Assembly: GCA_937974645.1 (NCBI GenBank)
Contig: CALJVH010000012.1
Location: 1 to 48,331, forward strand
Reading direction: 5' to 3'
Length of the DNA stretch: 48,331 bases
Source of the DNA: an uncultured archaeon
Lineage (GTDB): Archaea > Thermoproteota > Nitrososphaeria_A > Caldarchaeales > Wolframiiraptoraceae
Shown here: piece by piece, positions 26,783-37,354 of the stretch
Layout: the number at the start of each line of letters is the position of its first letter
Numbering within the stretch: position 1 is the first letter of the stretch
Position numbers and translations under genes: made by a program
The notes under the pieces: generated by a model
What the model saw: the letters and a program-made list of their open reading frames with translations, nothing else
What the model was told of the DNA's origin: nothing
Databases searched by the model: none

Positions 26783-28093
26783 ATGAGCGCCATAGATATT
26801 CTTGAGAGGCAGCCTCTTCGAAGGTTCCATTACATCCTATTAGCGATTGTGAGCTTGGTCTATGGACTGACCGCGATGAATGTTATGCTGATTTCAGTCA
26901 CTCTTCCGGGCATATCCACTGAGTGGGGCCTCGATAGGGCAGCCGCAGGGCTTCTGGCGAGCTTCGGCTATGTTGGGATGTTTTTGGGCGCGCTTTCAAG
27001 CGGTTTTATAGCAGACAGGATTGGGAGAAGGCCTACAATGATGATAATGATCCTAGCAGGATCGATATTAACGGGGCTATGCGGTCTTGCTCCAAGCTAT
27101 GAGGCTATGGCGGCCTTCAGGCTGATAGCCGGCTTCGGGCTCGGAGGCACCCTGCCGCTCCCAGGAGTCTACATGAGCGAATATCCTCCAGCCAAGTATA
27201 GGGGCAGGTTTGTCGGCTTTGTCGAGTCCTCATGGGCCTATGGCGTAATTATTGGAGTACTTTTCGGAAGAATTTGGATACCCCAGTATGGGTGGAGGAT
27301 GGCCTTCAACGCCGCTTATCTACCCATCCTCCTAATACCATTCATCCTCGCATATTTGCCGGAATCAATCCGATTCCTGGAGAAGAAGAGCCGGTTAGAA
27401 GAGGTCATGAGAATTTTCAGCAAGTTTGGAATAATTAAAGATGTGGAGAGGCTGGAGCTAAAGCCTCAGCAGGCTCCAAGAGCTCACGTCGGAAGGCTAT
27501 TTCTAAGGGATTATAGAAGGAGGACATTAATTTTATGGATTCTGTGGGCAACTCTTGTTTACACTTATCACGGGATATTCATTTGGCTTCCCAGCATCTA
27601 CTCGGCCCTCGCTGAAATAAGTAAAGTGTTGGAGTTGTATTTGATGGTGACCCTAGTTCAGGTTCCAGGATACTACAGCGCCACCCTGCTCCTAGATAAA
27701 GTCGGCAGGAAACCGGTAATAGTGATCTATCTCACACTCGCAGGCTTAGGCTGCCTTCTACTACCCACCTCTAAAGACCTAAACACCACACTTGTGTATA
27801 GTTGCATCATAAGCTTCTTCAACCTCGGCGCCTGGGCCGGGCTCTACACATATACCCCCGAGCTCTATCCCACGGAGCTTAGGGGGACTGGGTCTGGAGC
27901 GGCCGCGAGCATTGGGAGGCTGGCGGGAATATTGGCACCATATCTCACTGGATACTTGATGGACATCAGTGGGGGAGAGCTTCTTTACGCGTTCCTCGTG
28001 TTCACGCTAGCTCACCTGGTGGCTGCGGCCATTACCGGAGTTTTAGGCGAGGAGACTAAGGGCAGGAGACTTGAGGAGATCTCGAGGCTTTAG
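26783..28093 (+). CDS. MFS transporter, sugar/acid permease-like
   Basis: GFIADRIGRRPTMMIM..ESIRFLEKKSR..LLDKVGRKPVIVIYL..YTPELYPTELRGTGSG. Confidence 0.9.
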   Translation: MSAIDILERQPLRRFHYILLAIVSLVYGLTAMNVMLISVTLPGISTEWGLDRAAAGLLASFGYVGMFLGALSSGFIADRIGRRPTMMIMILAGSILTGLCGLAPSYEAMAAFRLIAGFGLGGTLPLPGVYMSEYPPAKYRGRFVGFVESSWAYGVIIGVLFGRIWIPQYGWRMAFNAAYLPILLIPFILAYLPESIRFLEKKSRLEEVMRIFSKFGIIKDVERLELKPQQAPRAHVGRLFLRDYRRRTLILWILWATLVYTYHGIFIWLPSIYSALAEISKVLELYLMVTLVQVPGYYSATLLLDKVGRKPVIVIYLTLAGLGCLLLPTSKDLNTTLVYSCIISFFNLGAWAGLYTYTPELYPTELRGTGSGAAASIGRLAGILAPYLTGYLMDISGGELLYAFLVFTLAHLVAAAITGVLGEETKGRRLEEISRL

Positions 28094-29514
28094 TAAGATC
28101 TCGCGACGTAGACCACCGACCTAGCCTCGCCCCCACATACCGCGCAGGGGCCGAACGGCTTCTCAGCCACATCATATCTCTCCCCTCTAACCTCTCCTCC
28201 AACCTCATCTTTCAGCTTTTCGGCGCACTCGATGCTCCCGCACCAGTTTATCCGCGCGATCCTCCTCTCCTTCAAGAGCCTCTTGATCTCTTCGATGTTG
28301 CCGGCGTCAGAGATGACGCTGAGCATCATGCGCCTGCTCCTCTCGAGCAGGTTCAACTCTATGTCCCTCATCAGCTCATCCACCTTGCCTGCAAGCTCCT
28401 CCAGCGGCACCTTAACCCTCTCTAGGGTATCCCTTCTCGCTAGGGTCGCAGAGGACTCAACAACCTCCTTCGGCCCGACCTCCACCCTGACCGGGGCGCC
28501 CATTAGCTCCCAGTGATAGAACTTCTCACCCGGGGTAATGTCATCGCGGTCATCGATGGTCGTTCTCCACTTCTCCGCCAGCATATCCCTTATCTTTGAG
28601 GCGTAGTCGGTTATCTGCTTCTCCTGGCCCTTGAAGGGTATCGGGATTATCACCACCTGCGTTGGGGCGACCATCGGCGGGAGCACCAGACCCCTATCAT
28701 CCCCATGCTGGGCTATGATCGCGGCAATGACCCTGCTGAAGCCGAAGCCATAGCAAGTCTGATATGGTGTTCCCCGGCTTCCATCTCTCCTCTCGAACTC
28801 TATCTCATATGCCTTGGCGAAGTTTCTCCCGAGGTTGTGTATCGTCGCGACCTGGTTCACCTTTCCATCGGGGTTCCATGCGTCGAATGCTATGGAGTAA
28901 ACTGCTCCGGCGAACTTATCAAAGTCGGGTCTCTTGAGCATAATGTAGCCTATGCAGAGCTTTCTCAAGACCTTCTCGTAGATCTCCATTGCCTCTCTAA
29001 CCTGCTTCTCGGCCTCCGCCGCCGTCTCATGCGCAGTATGACCTTCATTCCAAGGTATCTCCCTAACCCTGTAGAGAGCTCTCGTAGCCTTCGTCTCCCT
29101 CCTATAGACGTTCACGCTCTGATGAACCTTCAGGGGGAGATCCGCGTGACTCCTTATCCAGAGCTTGAACATCGGGTACATTATCGTCTCGGAGGTTGGC
29201 CTGATTACGAGTTTCTGCTCGCCGGCGCCCTGATCTATCACAAAGACTTCTTTCAAGAATCCTTTAATGTGCTCCGCCTCCTTCTTGAAGAGTTCCTCGC
29301 TGGTGACCAGCGGGAAATACATCTTCTTATGCCCGGTCTTCTCGAGCTCCTCCTCGAGAAGCTTCCGGATCATGTCCAGTATGAAGGCGCCATTTTCCAT
29401 GTATACTGAGAAGCCCTTCACCGGAAACCTGTTATCCACTATCTTGGCCTTAAGAGCCACATCATCAAACCACTCGGAGAAGCTCTCAAACTTCTTTGAG
29501 GCAGAGACACTCAT
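28090..29514 (-). CDS. proS: Prolyl-tRNA synthetase
   Basis: KKMYFPLVTSEELFKKEAEHIKGF..VIRPTSETIMYPMFKLWIRSHADLPLKVHQSVNVYRRETKATRAL..WNEGHTAHETAAEA. Confidence 0.96.
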   Translation of the reverse strand: MSVSASKKFESFSEWFDDVALKAKIVDNRFPVKGFSVYMENGAFILDMIRKLLEEELEKTGHKKMYFPLVTSEELFKKEAEHIKGFLKEVFVIDQGAGEQKLVIRPTSETIMYPMFKLWIRSHADLPLKVHQSVNVYRRETKATRALYRVREIPWNEGHTAHETAAEAEKQVREAMEIYEKVLRKLCIGYIMLKRPDFDKFAGAVYSIAFDAWNPDGKVNQVATIHNLGRNFAKAYEIEFERRDGSRGTPYQTCYGFGFSRVIAAIIAQHGDDRGLVLPPMVAPTQVVIIPIPFKGQEKQITDYASKIRDMLAEKWRTTIDDRDDITPGEKFYHWELMGAPVRVEVGPKEVVESSATLARRDTLERVKVPLEELAGKVDELMRDIELNLLERSRRMMLSVISDAGNIEEIKRLLKERRIARINWCGSIECAEKLKDEVGGEVRGERYDVAEKPFGPCAVCGGEARSVVYVARSY

Positions 29515-29607
29515 CCCGTTAAGCCCCGCCTTTTCTCAATATATAGGCTATCCCCCCTTCAACTTCTAGCGCTTTCACGGATTCATCCGAAGGAACAATA
29601 TTTGGGC

Positions 29608-30339
29608 TTATGGAGCATGGGCAGAAGCTCCCCGATTTAGCCTTTTTTCCCAACTCTTGAGGGCAGCATCAGCCATCTCAGCTAATAACTTTTTCGGGTC
29701 CTTTGCCTTGACGTATGCGCTGGCTAGAAGGACGCCCTCCGTTCCGAGCTCTATTGCTCTGGCCACGTCCTCGCCCCTCGAGATCCCGGCCCCGCAGAGG
29801 ATGTGAACTGAGGGATTTATCATCTTGATCGCCTCGACTGCGCCCGTGACAACATCGGGCTTCGCCTTTGAGACCGGTATCCCGGTCCCTATAAGCTCGG
29901 GAGGTTCTATGGCAAGCATGTCGGGCCCCAATGCTGCTCCGGCTTTAGTAGTTTCAACGGTATCCATGCAGAGTAGGGCAAGCAGGCCGGCTTCTCTTAG
30001 TCTCTCAAGAACAGCTCCAATGTCAGCTAGAAGAAGCCTCTTCTCCGAGTGATTGACTATGGAGCCTACTGCCCCAGCCATCTTAACATCCTCGGCAATT
30101 ATGGAGCCTGTGTGACTTCCTGGATGATGAGGATCAACATGCTGGGCGAAGACTGGGATGCTGACATGCTCTGCAACAGCTTTGAGATCTAATAATGGTG
30201 GAGCGACCACAATCGAGATACTATATTCTCTTGAAACCTCTTCAGCTATCTTAGCAAGCCTTACAGCATTCTCGCCTATAGACTCGAGATAAACCTTGAA
30301 GTTCAGGGCGATTAGGGGATACTTCAACTCGATAAGCAT
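29608..30339 (-). CDS. tpiA: Triosephosphate isomerase (archaeal type; start placed at internal M of the longer ORF)
   Basis: LIALNFKVYLESIG..VFAQHVDPHHPGSHTGSIIAEDVKMAGAVGSIVNHSEKR..LCGAGISRGEDVARAIELGTEGVLLASAYVKAKDP. Confidence 0.92.
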   Translation of the reverse strand: MLIELKYPLIALNFKVYLESIGENAVRLAKIAEEVSREYSISIVVAPPLLDLKAVAEHVSIPVFAQHVDPHHPGSHTGSIIAEDVKMAGAVGSIVNHSEKRLLLADIGAVLERLREAGLLALLCMDTVETTKAGAALGPDMLAIEPPELIGTGIPVSKAKPDVVTGAVEAIKMINPSVHILCGAGISRGEDVARAIELGTEGVLLASAYVKAKDPKKLLAEMADAALKSWEKRLNRGASAHAP

Positions 30340-30380
30340 ATTTCTTTCAGGATCTAACTCGTTGATAAAATTATGCGCGG

Positions 30381-31283
30381 CTACTTCAGCCATAGCCTCG
30401 TTCTCCCGCGCCTGCTCGCAGCCGCTTCCTTCCACATGAGCTTAACCTCTTCTATCAGCTCCCCCACATTAAGCACGCCTTCCTCCGTAATATATGCTGT
30501 TATCAACTTCGAGGGTAGAACCTCGAAATAGGGGTTTAGGGAGTGGAGCCCAATTCTTCCAATGTATACCTCCTCCTTGGGATGCTCTTCTAAACTGAAA
30601 CCATAGATCGCTGCCTTCCAGAGATCAGTCACGATATTTACTGGGATTCCAGCTTCCTTAGCAGAGAGAGCAATCATCTTAGAGCCTATCTTATTTGCGA
30701 TCGAGCCGTCATCGAGTATCGCGTCGCATCCGAGAATTACGGCATCAACGAGCCCCTGATCTATAACATAAGATGCCGCAGCATCCACTATCAACGCCAC
30801 ATCGTGCTCCTTAGCCGCGAGCCTCTCAGCTAGCTTCCTGCCCTCATAGCCGGGGCGCGATTCAGTCGCATATACCCTGATCTCCTTGCAGTCCTCAAGA
30901 GCGCTGGCGACCGTGGAGCTGTAACTATGGGTGAGAATGCTGCCATACTTCCTGAGGGCTTGTGAAGCATTCTTTACGACGTTCCTTAGGGCACTCTGAT
31001 AATCATTTATGCACCTTCTAACCGCGTCCTCTATTGCTTCTCCAATAGGTTTTCCTGCTGAGACCTCCTTCTCAACGATTATGCCGATCATATAAGCCAT
31101 GTTTGCTATAGATGGCATGCTCGGCCTAGCATCCGCAAGTGCTTTCACGAGCTTCTTCACGTCCTTAAGACTTACTGGATTCTCAAGCAGCTTGAGAAAT
31201 GCTGCTGCCGCCTTAATCGTAAGCTGTGACGCACCACTCCCTGAATCTTCTTTTATCTCCTTAACTAAATCCATGACTCTCAA
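30381..31283 (-). CDS. eIF-2B alpha/beta/delta-like family protein
   Basis: ILTHSYSSTVASALEDCKEIRVYATESRPGYEGRKLAERLA..VDAVILGCDAILDDGSIANKIGSKMIALSAKEAGIPVNIVTDLWK. Confidence 0.88.
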   Translation of the reverse strand: MRVMDLVKEIKEDSGSGASQLTIKAAAAFLKLLENPVSLKDVKKLVKALADARPSMPSIANMAYMIGIIVEKEVSAGKPIGEAIEDAVRRCINDYQSALRNVVKNASQALRKYGSILTHSYSSTVASALEDCKEIRVYATESRPGYEGRKLAERLAAKEHDVALIVDAAASYVIDQGLVDAVILGCDAILDDGSIANKIGSKMIALSAKEAGIPVNIVTDLWKAAIYGFSLEEHPKEEVYIGRIGLHSLNPYFEVLPSKLITAYITEEGVLNVGELIEEVKLMWKEAAASRRGRTRLWLK

Positions 31284-31312
31284 TTTCTTTTCTAGTTATG
31301 GAGGATGTATTA

Positions 31313-32770
31313 TTAAGCTGTTTGCGCCGATCCCTCAGCTATTCGCCGTTCTCCAGACTCTAAGCCCAAGTGGATTATCTTGACTAGGTGGATGAGCTCC
31401 TCCCTCATACCATATGTTAGGACCACTGTGGGCTCCTTTACCCTTATCTCGCCGCTCATAAGCTTCTTCGCCACCTCATTAAGTCCCTCTTCATAACTCG
31501 TGGAGCTCACCTCTATGGTCTCTACGCCTCTTAAGAGGGCGAGCATGCGCAAGGTTCCTTTATTAGGCGAGGCAGCGATGACATTCGTGGACGGTCTGAA
31601 ACTAGCTATTCTCTGGGCGGTCCTGCCGGAGACCGTATACACCAATATTGCTGCATTGAGAGACTCGGCAAGCAAGGCCACACCATAGGCGAATCTCGTC
31701 CTTATGTCATCCTCGGGCTCTAATCTTTTTTTCGGAGGCGTTATTCCAGGCTCATACCTTTCTATTATCTTGGAGAGCCATCTAACTGCTTCGACGGGAT
31801 GTCTACCTATCGCAGTCTCATTTGTTAGCATCAGGACATCCACTCCCTCAGACATGGCGGCGACAACATCTACCACCTCGCTCCTCGTTGGGACGGGGTT
31901 CTCTATCATGGACCCAAGAAGCTGCGTTGCGACTATCACCGGCTTACCTTTCTCTACGGACTCCTTCACGATCATGCTCTGCAGATTTGGAACCTCCTCA
32001 AGCGGGAAGTGCATTCCAAGATCTCCTCTTGCGACGAGAATGGCGTCAGCCGCATCCACTATCTCCTTAAGGTTTCTCACAGCAACCGGCACCTCTATCT
32101 TCGCTATTATTGATGTCTGCTCGGCTCCAAGCGATAGCAGCATACCCCTCAGCATCGCTATATCACGCTCGCCCCTAACATAACTTAACCCGATATAGTC
32201 GAACTTCTCGCCCGCAGCAAACTTTACGATCTCTACCTCCTTGCTACTTATCGTCGGCAAGTTGAGGTCTCTGCCCCTCACAACCATACTCTTTCGACTA
32301 CTTATCTTCGCGTCGGTTAATGCCTTCAAGGCCGCTCCGGAGCTTGAGACCGATTCCACCCTAAATGCCGCCAGACCGTCGTCCATTAGGATCACATGTC
32401 CTTGTCGCAAAGCTTTTAGAACTGCCTCATTTGGAAGCGGGATCACCTTCTCAGCCCCTCCTCGAGCCTTCTCTAAGGGGACCAGCTTCACAACATCGCC
32501 AGCCTTCACATCTATCGGCTCCTCGAGAATGCCCACGCGAACGGAGGGGCCGGGCAGATCGCCTATCAGGGCGAGGTGTATCCCAAGCTCAGCCTCAGCC
32601 TCTCTAACCATCTTGACGGTTTCACGCCATTCCTCCACAGAACCATGGCTGTAATTTATCCTAAAACACCTGGCACCCGCCAAGGCCATCTCTCTGATGA
32701 GCTCGGGCCGCCTACTAGCCGCACCCACCGTGACGGCTATCTTCGTCTTCGTCCTAGTCATCCTTCCCAA
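31313..32770 (-). CDS. pyk: Pyruvate kinase
   Basis: RTKTKIAVTVGAASRRPELIREMALAGARCFRINYSHGS..DLPGPSVRVG..ARGDLGMHFPLEEVPNLQSMIV..ATQLLGSMIENPVPTRSEV. Confidence 0.95.
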   Translation of the reverse strand: MGRMTRTKTKIAVTVGAASRRPELIREMALAGARCFRINYSHGSVEEWRETVKMVREAEAELGIHLALIGDLPGPSVRVGILEEPIDVKAGDVVKLVPLEKARGGAEKVIPLPNEAVLKALRQGHVILMDDGLAAFRVESVSSSGAALKALTDAKISSRKSMVVRGRDLNLPTISSKEVEIVKFAAGEKFDYIGLSYVRGERDIAMLRGMLLSLGAEQTSIIAKIEVPVAVRNLKEIVDAADAILVARGDLGMHFPLEEVPNLQSMIVKESVEKGKPVIVATQLLGSMIENPVPTRSEVVDVVAAMSEGVDVLMLTNETAIGRHPVEAVRWLSKIIERYEPGITPPKKRLEPEDDIRTRFAYGVALLAESLNAAILVYTVSGRTAQRIASFRPSTNVIAASPNKGTLRMLALLRGVETIEVSSTSYEEGLNEVAKKLMSGEIRVKEPTVVLTYGMREELIHLVKIIHLGLESGERRIAEGSAQTA

Positions 32771-32832
32771 CTCCTCAACTCAAGTCTATAAGATAACTTA
32801 TTTATTGACCCTCTGGCTAAATAGATCGAGCC

Positions 32833-33903
32833 CTAGAGGTATCCCTCGGCCTCGGCGAGCTCAGCGTTTAGGACCGCGTTTCCAGCAGCCCCCCTAATCG
32901 TGTTATGGCCCAGAACTAAGAACTTTATCCCATTCTTCAGCACCGGGTCTCTCCTAATTCTGCCGACCACCACAGACATTCCATCGCCAGCATATCTATC
33001 CAGCCTAGGCTGAGGCCTATCAGGCTCGCTCCTTACGATTATCGGCTTCTCGGGGGCGGTCGGCAGCCCAAGCTCCTGAGGTCTACCTCTAAACCTTCTC
33101 ATAGTCTCGGCAACCTTCTCCGGTTCAGCCTCCCTGCCGAGTTCAACGAAGACCGCCTCGAGATGCCCCTCGAGGACATTAACCCTGTGACAGCTCGCCG
33201 AGATCCTGATATCCGCGGGAACGATTCTCGAGCCCTCCAGCCTACCAAGAATCTTAAGGGCTTCGCGCTCCACCTTCTCCTCCTCATTCCTTATGTATGG
33301 AATGATGTTGTCGGTTATCGCCATCGATGGCACCCCGGTCCAGCCAGCGCCCGATAGAGCCTGCATAGTCGAGACGATGACGCTCCTGAGACCATACTCA
33401 TCTAGGAGGGGCTTTAAAGCGAGTATCATAGCATTCGAGGTGCAGTTCGGGCTCGTGATTATAAATGATCTCCAGCCCCTCTTCCTTTGCTCTTTCACGA
33501 GCTTCAGGTGATCGGGGTTAACTTCGCCTATTAAAATTGGGACATCTACTTCCATCCTGTAGGCGCTCGCGTCGCTTATCACTGGAATGCCGTCTCTCGC
33601 GAACTCCGCCTCAACCTCCCTCGCTACCTCCGATGGAAGGGCCGAGAAAACGAGATCCACGCCTCCCTCGCGTTTAACATCCTCAAGGCGCGCCCCGACA
33701 ACCCTCATCTCCGCCGCCTGTTTAGGAACCTCACCCTCTATGCACCAGTGAACGACCTCGACATATTTCCTCCCCTCAGACCTCGCAGAGGCAGCGAGAA
33801 CCTTAAGCTCGAACCTCGAATGATTTGCAAGCAGCTTGACAAGCCTTTGACCAACCATCCCTGTGGCCCCAAGCACCGCGACCTTCAGCTTATCCATGCA
33901 CAC
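32833..33903 (-). CDS. asd: Aspartate-semialdehyde dehydrogenase
   Basis: VAVLGATGMVGQRLVKLLANH..SPNCTSNAMILALKPLLDEYGLRSVIVSTMQALSGAGW..GHNTIRGAAGNAVLNAEL. Confidence 0.95.
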   Translation of the reverse strand: MCMDKLKVAVLGATGMVGQRLVKLLANHSRFELKVLAASARSEGRKYVEVVHWCIEGEVPKQAAEMRVVGARLEDVKREGGVDLVFSALPSEVAREVEAEFARDGIPVISDASAYRMEVDVPILIGEVNPDHLKLVKEQRKRGWRSFIITSPNCTSNAMILALKPLLDEYGLRSVIVSTMQALSGAGWTGVPSMAITDNIIPYIRNEEEKVEREALKILGRLEGSRIVPADIRISASCHRVNVLEGHLEAVFVELGREAEPEKVAETMRRFRGRPQELGLPTAPEKPIIVRSEPDRPQPRLDRYAGDGMSVVVGRIRRDPVLKNGIKFLVLGHNTIRGAAGNAVLNAELAEAEGYL

Positions 33904-34316
33904 TCCACCTCAGCCTTCAGGCAGTGGAAACTTCCATGAATTAAAAATTTAGCCTCATCAGTAGATGGAGTTAAGGCTCAAGCATCCCCGGCAAAATGGT
34001 GGTGAGGGGCAATACGACATGGGTGGTATTTTAGCAGGGCCTACCGAATTTTTATCACGGCTGTATCGCCAGCGCCCCCAACTTCAGCTCCTCAGGTACC
34101 ATCGGCTGAGAGTAAGATCGGGAGGGGTGTTAAAAATCCGTTGCAGGAGCCTTCGGGAGGGTTGGTGAAAGGCCTGCCAACCTGCGGCAAACTCTTAATT
34201 TACATACAAGAGCGATATAAGAGGTGGTGCCGTTACAATTGTGGTAAACACGTTTAGTGTCCCCGGTTAAAGCCGTATGATCTCTTCGAGCTGCTCGGCT
34301 GGCGAGAATTTTTACA

Positions 34317-35738
34317 TTAATTGTCAGGTAGCGTTAGCCCGAACGCGCGGTGTACTGCTTTTAGTGCCTTAACCCCGTCCTCCTCCCTTACGGCGAAGGA
34401 GATGTTGAGTTCCGATGAGCCTTGGGCTATCATCTTTATGTTTACGCCCTCCTCGGCGACGGCGTTGAAGATCTTGGCGGCCACTCCGGGCTTCCCTCTC
34501 ATCCCGGATCCTATAACTGCTATCACGCATATTCCCTCCTCGTAATCTACCTTTATATCATCTTCCGCAAACTCGCTCTTTACCGCCTTCAAAGCCCTCT
34601 TCAAGTCCTCTCTTGGCAGGGCTATCGAGATGTTTGCCTGCGATGATGCCTGCGAGATCATTATCACTTGAGCGCCTATCCTCGCGAGTAGGTCGAGTAG
34701 CTTGATGTTCATGTTCAGGGCCTCCGATGAGCCAATGCCGCTTGCGAGGATTATCGCTGCATCGCGTATCATCGCCAAGGCCTTGACAGTATTTGACTCT
34801 GCCACTCCCGTTATCAGGGTGCCCTCGACGGATGGATTATAGAAGTTCTTCACCCTTATCGGTATACTATCCTTTGATGCAGGCTCAAGCGCTCCGGGGT
34901 GAATTACTTTCGCGCCGAAATATGTTAGCTCCAGAGCCTCGTCGTAGGACATTCTAGGTATCGGCCTTGCTTCTGGAACGAGCTTGGGATCGGCGGTCAT
35001 AATCCCGTCAACATCCTTCCACAAGATTATCTCGTCAACCTTCAACGCCGCTCCAATTATTGTTGCAGTGTAGTCGGAACCCCCTCTACCGAGGGTTGTG
35101 ATCACGCCGTCTGGAGTCGCGGCGATGAATCCCGTGACCGCCGGCACTATACCCGCATCAAGTAGGGGGCCGAGCCTCCTCCTAACTTCCTGATAGGTTA
35201 TCCCGAGTAGGGGCTTGGCTGATCCAAACTCATCATTCGTGACTATTCCAGCCTCCCAGCCCGTGAAGTACTCCGCCCTGATCCCTTGATCTACCAGCGA
35301 GCCCCAAAAGATCCTCGTAGAGAGCCTCTCGCCGAACGATAACGCATAGTCCCTGATCCTCGGCGTAACCTCCTTCAGATATGCGGTTATCGAGAGGAGC
35401 CTTCCGAGCTCCTCGATCTCTCGCTCAACCTCCTCCCACACGCTTTTTCTTAGATCCTCTTTTCTTATCGCTTCCATGCAGGCGTTTTCATGCCTTGCCT
35501 TAAGCTTCTCGATGAAAACTCGTATCTCGTCCTCGCGCCCCTTCTCAGCGCTTCCCAGCACTCCCAGTATTCCATCTGTCACGCCGCTAAGCGCGGATAC
35601 TATGGCAACTACGCGGCACCCGCGCTCGACATAATCCCCGACTATCTTGACCGACCTTCTTACCGTGGATCCATCTTTTACGCAGCTTCCGCCGAATTTC
35701 ATCACGTATCTGCTTCCGGCCATCCTTCCTGCCTCCAC
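34317..35738 (-). CDS. lysC: Aspartate kinase with C-terminal ACT domains
   Basis: VMKFGGSCVKDGSTVRRSVKIV..TTLGRGGSDYTATIIGAALKVDEIILWKDVDGIMTADPKLVPEA. Confidence 0.93.
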   Translation of the reverse strand: MEAGRMAGSRYVMKFGGSCVKDGSTVRRSVKIVGDYVERGCRVVAIVSALSGVTDGILGVLGSAEKGREDEIRVFIEKLKARHENACMEAIRKEDLRKSVWEEVEREIEELGRLLSITAYLKEVTPRIRDYALSFGERLSTRIFWGSLVDQGIRAEYFTGWEAGIVTNDEFGSAKPLLGITYQEVRRRLGPLLDAGIVPAVTGFIAATPDGVITTLGRGGSDYTATIIGAALKVDEIILWKDVDGIMTADPKLVPEARPIPRMSYDEALELTYFGAKVIHPGALEPASKDSIPIRVKNFYNPSVEGTLITGVAESNTVKALAMIRDAAIILASGIGSSEALNMNIKLLDLLARIGAQVIMISQASSQANISIALPREDLKRALKAVKSEFAEDDIKVDYEEGICVIAVIGSGMRGKPGVAAKIFNAVAEEGVNIKMIAQGSSELNISFAVREEDGVKALKAVHRAFGLTLPDN

Positions 35739-35861
35739 GCTCTTCTTGTCGCGGGATTCTCTTCCTAATGGGAATTCTCCGATTTATAGCCTTAAAGCAG
35801 ATTTTACTGTGCGGTAGCCTAATTAGCAAGTCAGGTTGAGGAAGCGCGGGAGGATATTTGG

Positions 35862-36329
35862 ATGAGGGTTAAGCTCACTCTAGCTCTCAGCGATAGGCCC
35901 GGCGTTCTCTTGAAGGCCCTCGAGCAGATAGCGGTTAACGGTGGGAATATCATCTCGATAATTCATCGGAGAGATAGGATTACGTCCGGCTACGTGCCCG
36001 TGAGCATAAACGTTGAATTCCCGGATTCGACAAGCCTCGAGAGGGCTAAGAAGGGGATAGAAACCTCGGGTATACCGGTAATGGAGGCCGAGACGCTCGA
36101 GAAGGCGATCTGCACTATCCTGCTGATAGGCGGTGTGAAGATCGAAGAACTGTTTAGGAGGGTTCACGAGCTAGGGTCGAGGGTCGCGGAGATCTCCATG
36201 ACGGGCGGTCTCACATCACCCTGCATCAAGGCGGTCATTGAGACTCCATCGGAGAGGCTCAACACGATCCTCAAGTCGCTAGAAAAGCTCGCCGAGGAGC
36301 AGGGAGCTCTCCTGATAACCGAGGGGTGA
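35862..36329 (+). CDS. ACT domain-containing protein
   Basis: LTLALSDRPGVLLKALEQIAVNGGNIISIIHRRD, tandem ACT-like layout. Confidence 0.82.
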   Translation: MRVKLTLALSDRPGVLLKALEQIAVNGGNIISIIHRRDRITSGYVPVSINVEFPDSTSLERAKKGIETSGIPVMEAETLEKAICTILLIGGVKIEELFRRVHELGSRVAEISMTGGLTSPCIKAVIETPSERLNTILKSLEKLAEEQGALLITEG

Positions 36330-36338
36330 AGACGGATC

Positions 36339-37322
36339 ATGCTGAGATGCATCATAGTTGGATACGGCTTTCTCGGAAAGAGGCTCGCCAGGCTTCTCGC
36401 CTCAGGAGCGATCGGAGATATCAAACTCGTTGGAGTGGCCTCATCCAAGGGATACATTTACAAAGAGTATGGCTTGATGCCAGGAGATCTTCCGGATGAT
36501 CTGCGCTTCTTAAGCATTCTGAAGCCCTCACCGGCATCTGAGCTCATTGATAAGAGGATTACCGATCTGCTCGTTGAGCTGACCCCGACGAACATCAGGG
36601 ATGGCGAGCCGGGGCTGACCCACATCAGGCTGGCTCTCGAGCAGGGGATCGACGTGGTCACGGCGAATAAGGGGCCGATAGCCCTCGCTTATGAGGAGCT
36701 GATGGGGCTTGCGGAGAAGAGTGGCGCGATGCTACTACATGAGGCTACCGTGGGCGGTGGAATACCCCTCATCTCCCTCAAGAACCGGTGCTTGGCGGCC
36801 GACGAATTGCTATCCATCAAGGGGATACTGAATGGGACGACAAACTACATTCTCAGCAGGATGCACTTCGAGGAAATGACCCTGGAGCTCGCATTGAGGG
36901 AGGCCCAGATGCTCGGCATAGCTGAGAGGGATCCAACTCTGGACTTGGAGGGCGTTGACACGGCGCTGAAGCTCGTCATACTCGCGAACAGCCTGATGAA
37001 CGCCGGGAAGAGGCTGAGCGACGTGAAGATCATGGGGATAACGAGGATAACCAGCGAGGCGATAGCCGCGGCGAAGGGGTCCGGGATGACGATAAAGCTG
37101 ATCGGAATCGCGGATGAGGAAGGCCTCCGAGTGGCGCCCAAGCTCGTGAGGCTAAACGATCCAATATGTGTTCACGGAACCCTGAACGCAGTAAGCTTCA
37201 ACTTCAGGATCCTCGGGAGGCTTACGATAATCGGAGAGGGCGCCGGCGAATCCACCGTCTCAGCGCTCCTAAACGACATCTACGAGGTCGTGAAGGCAAG
37301 GAGTAGGTCGAACCGAATTTAA
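36339..37322 (+). CDS. hom: Homoserine dehydrogenase
   Basis: IVGYGFLGKRLARLLAS..VVTANKGPIALAYEELM..LHEATVGGGIPLI..ILNGTTNYILSRM. Confidence 0.93.
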   Translation: MLRCIIVGYGFLGKRLARLLASGAIGDIKLVGVASSKGYIYKEYGLMPGDLPDDLRFLSILKPSPASELIDKRITDLLVELTPTNIRDGEPGLTHIRLALEQGIDVVTANKGPIALAYEELMGLAEKSGAMLLHEATVGGGIPLISLKNRCLAADELLSIKGILNGTTNYILSRMHFEEMTLELALREAQMLGIAERDPTLDLEGVDTALKLVILANSLMNAGKRLSDVKIMGITRITSEAIAAAKGSGMTIKLIGIADEEGLRVAPKLVRLNDPICVHGTLNAVSFNFRILGRLTIIGEGAGESTVSALLNDIYEVVKARSRSNRI

Positions 37323-37354
37323 ACCAGCTCCACATAAGCTGGCCGGGAGCGAAT

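Noticed and set aside
30381-31283. Assigning the eIF2B-like protein as ribose-1,5-bisphosphate isomerase of an archaeal AMP pathway
   Set aside because: No RuBisCO or AMP phosphorylase gene in the window; sequence alone by eye cannot separate the subfamilies.
34129-34200. H/ACA guide RNA or SRP/RNase P RNA in the lysC-asd gap
   Set aside because: No SRP helix 8 motif, RNase P CR motifs, or two-sided pseudouridylation pocket with ACA box; kept only as an unspecified structured region.
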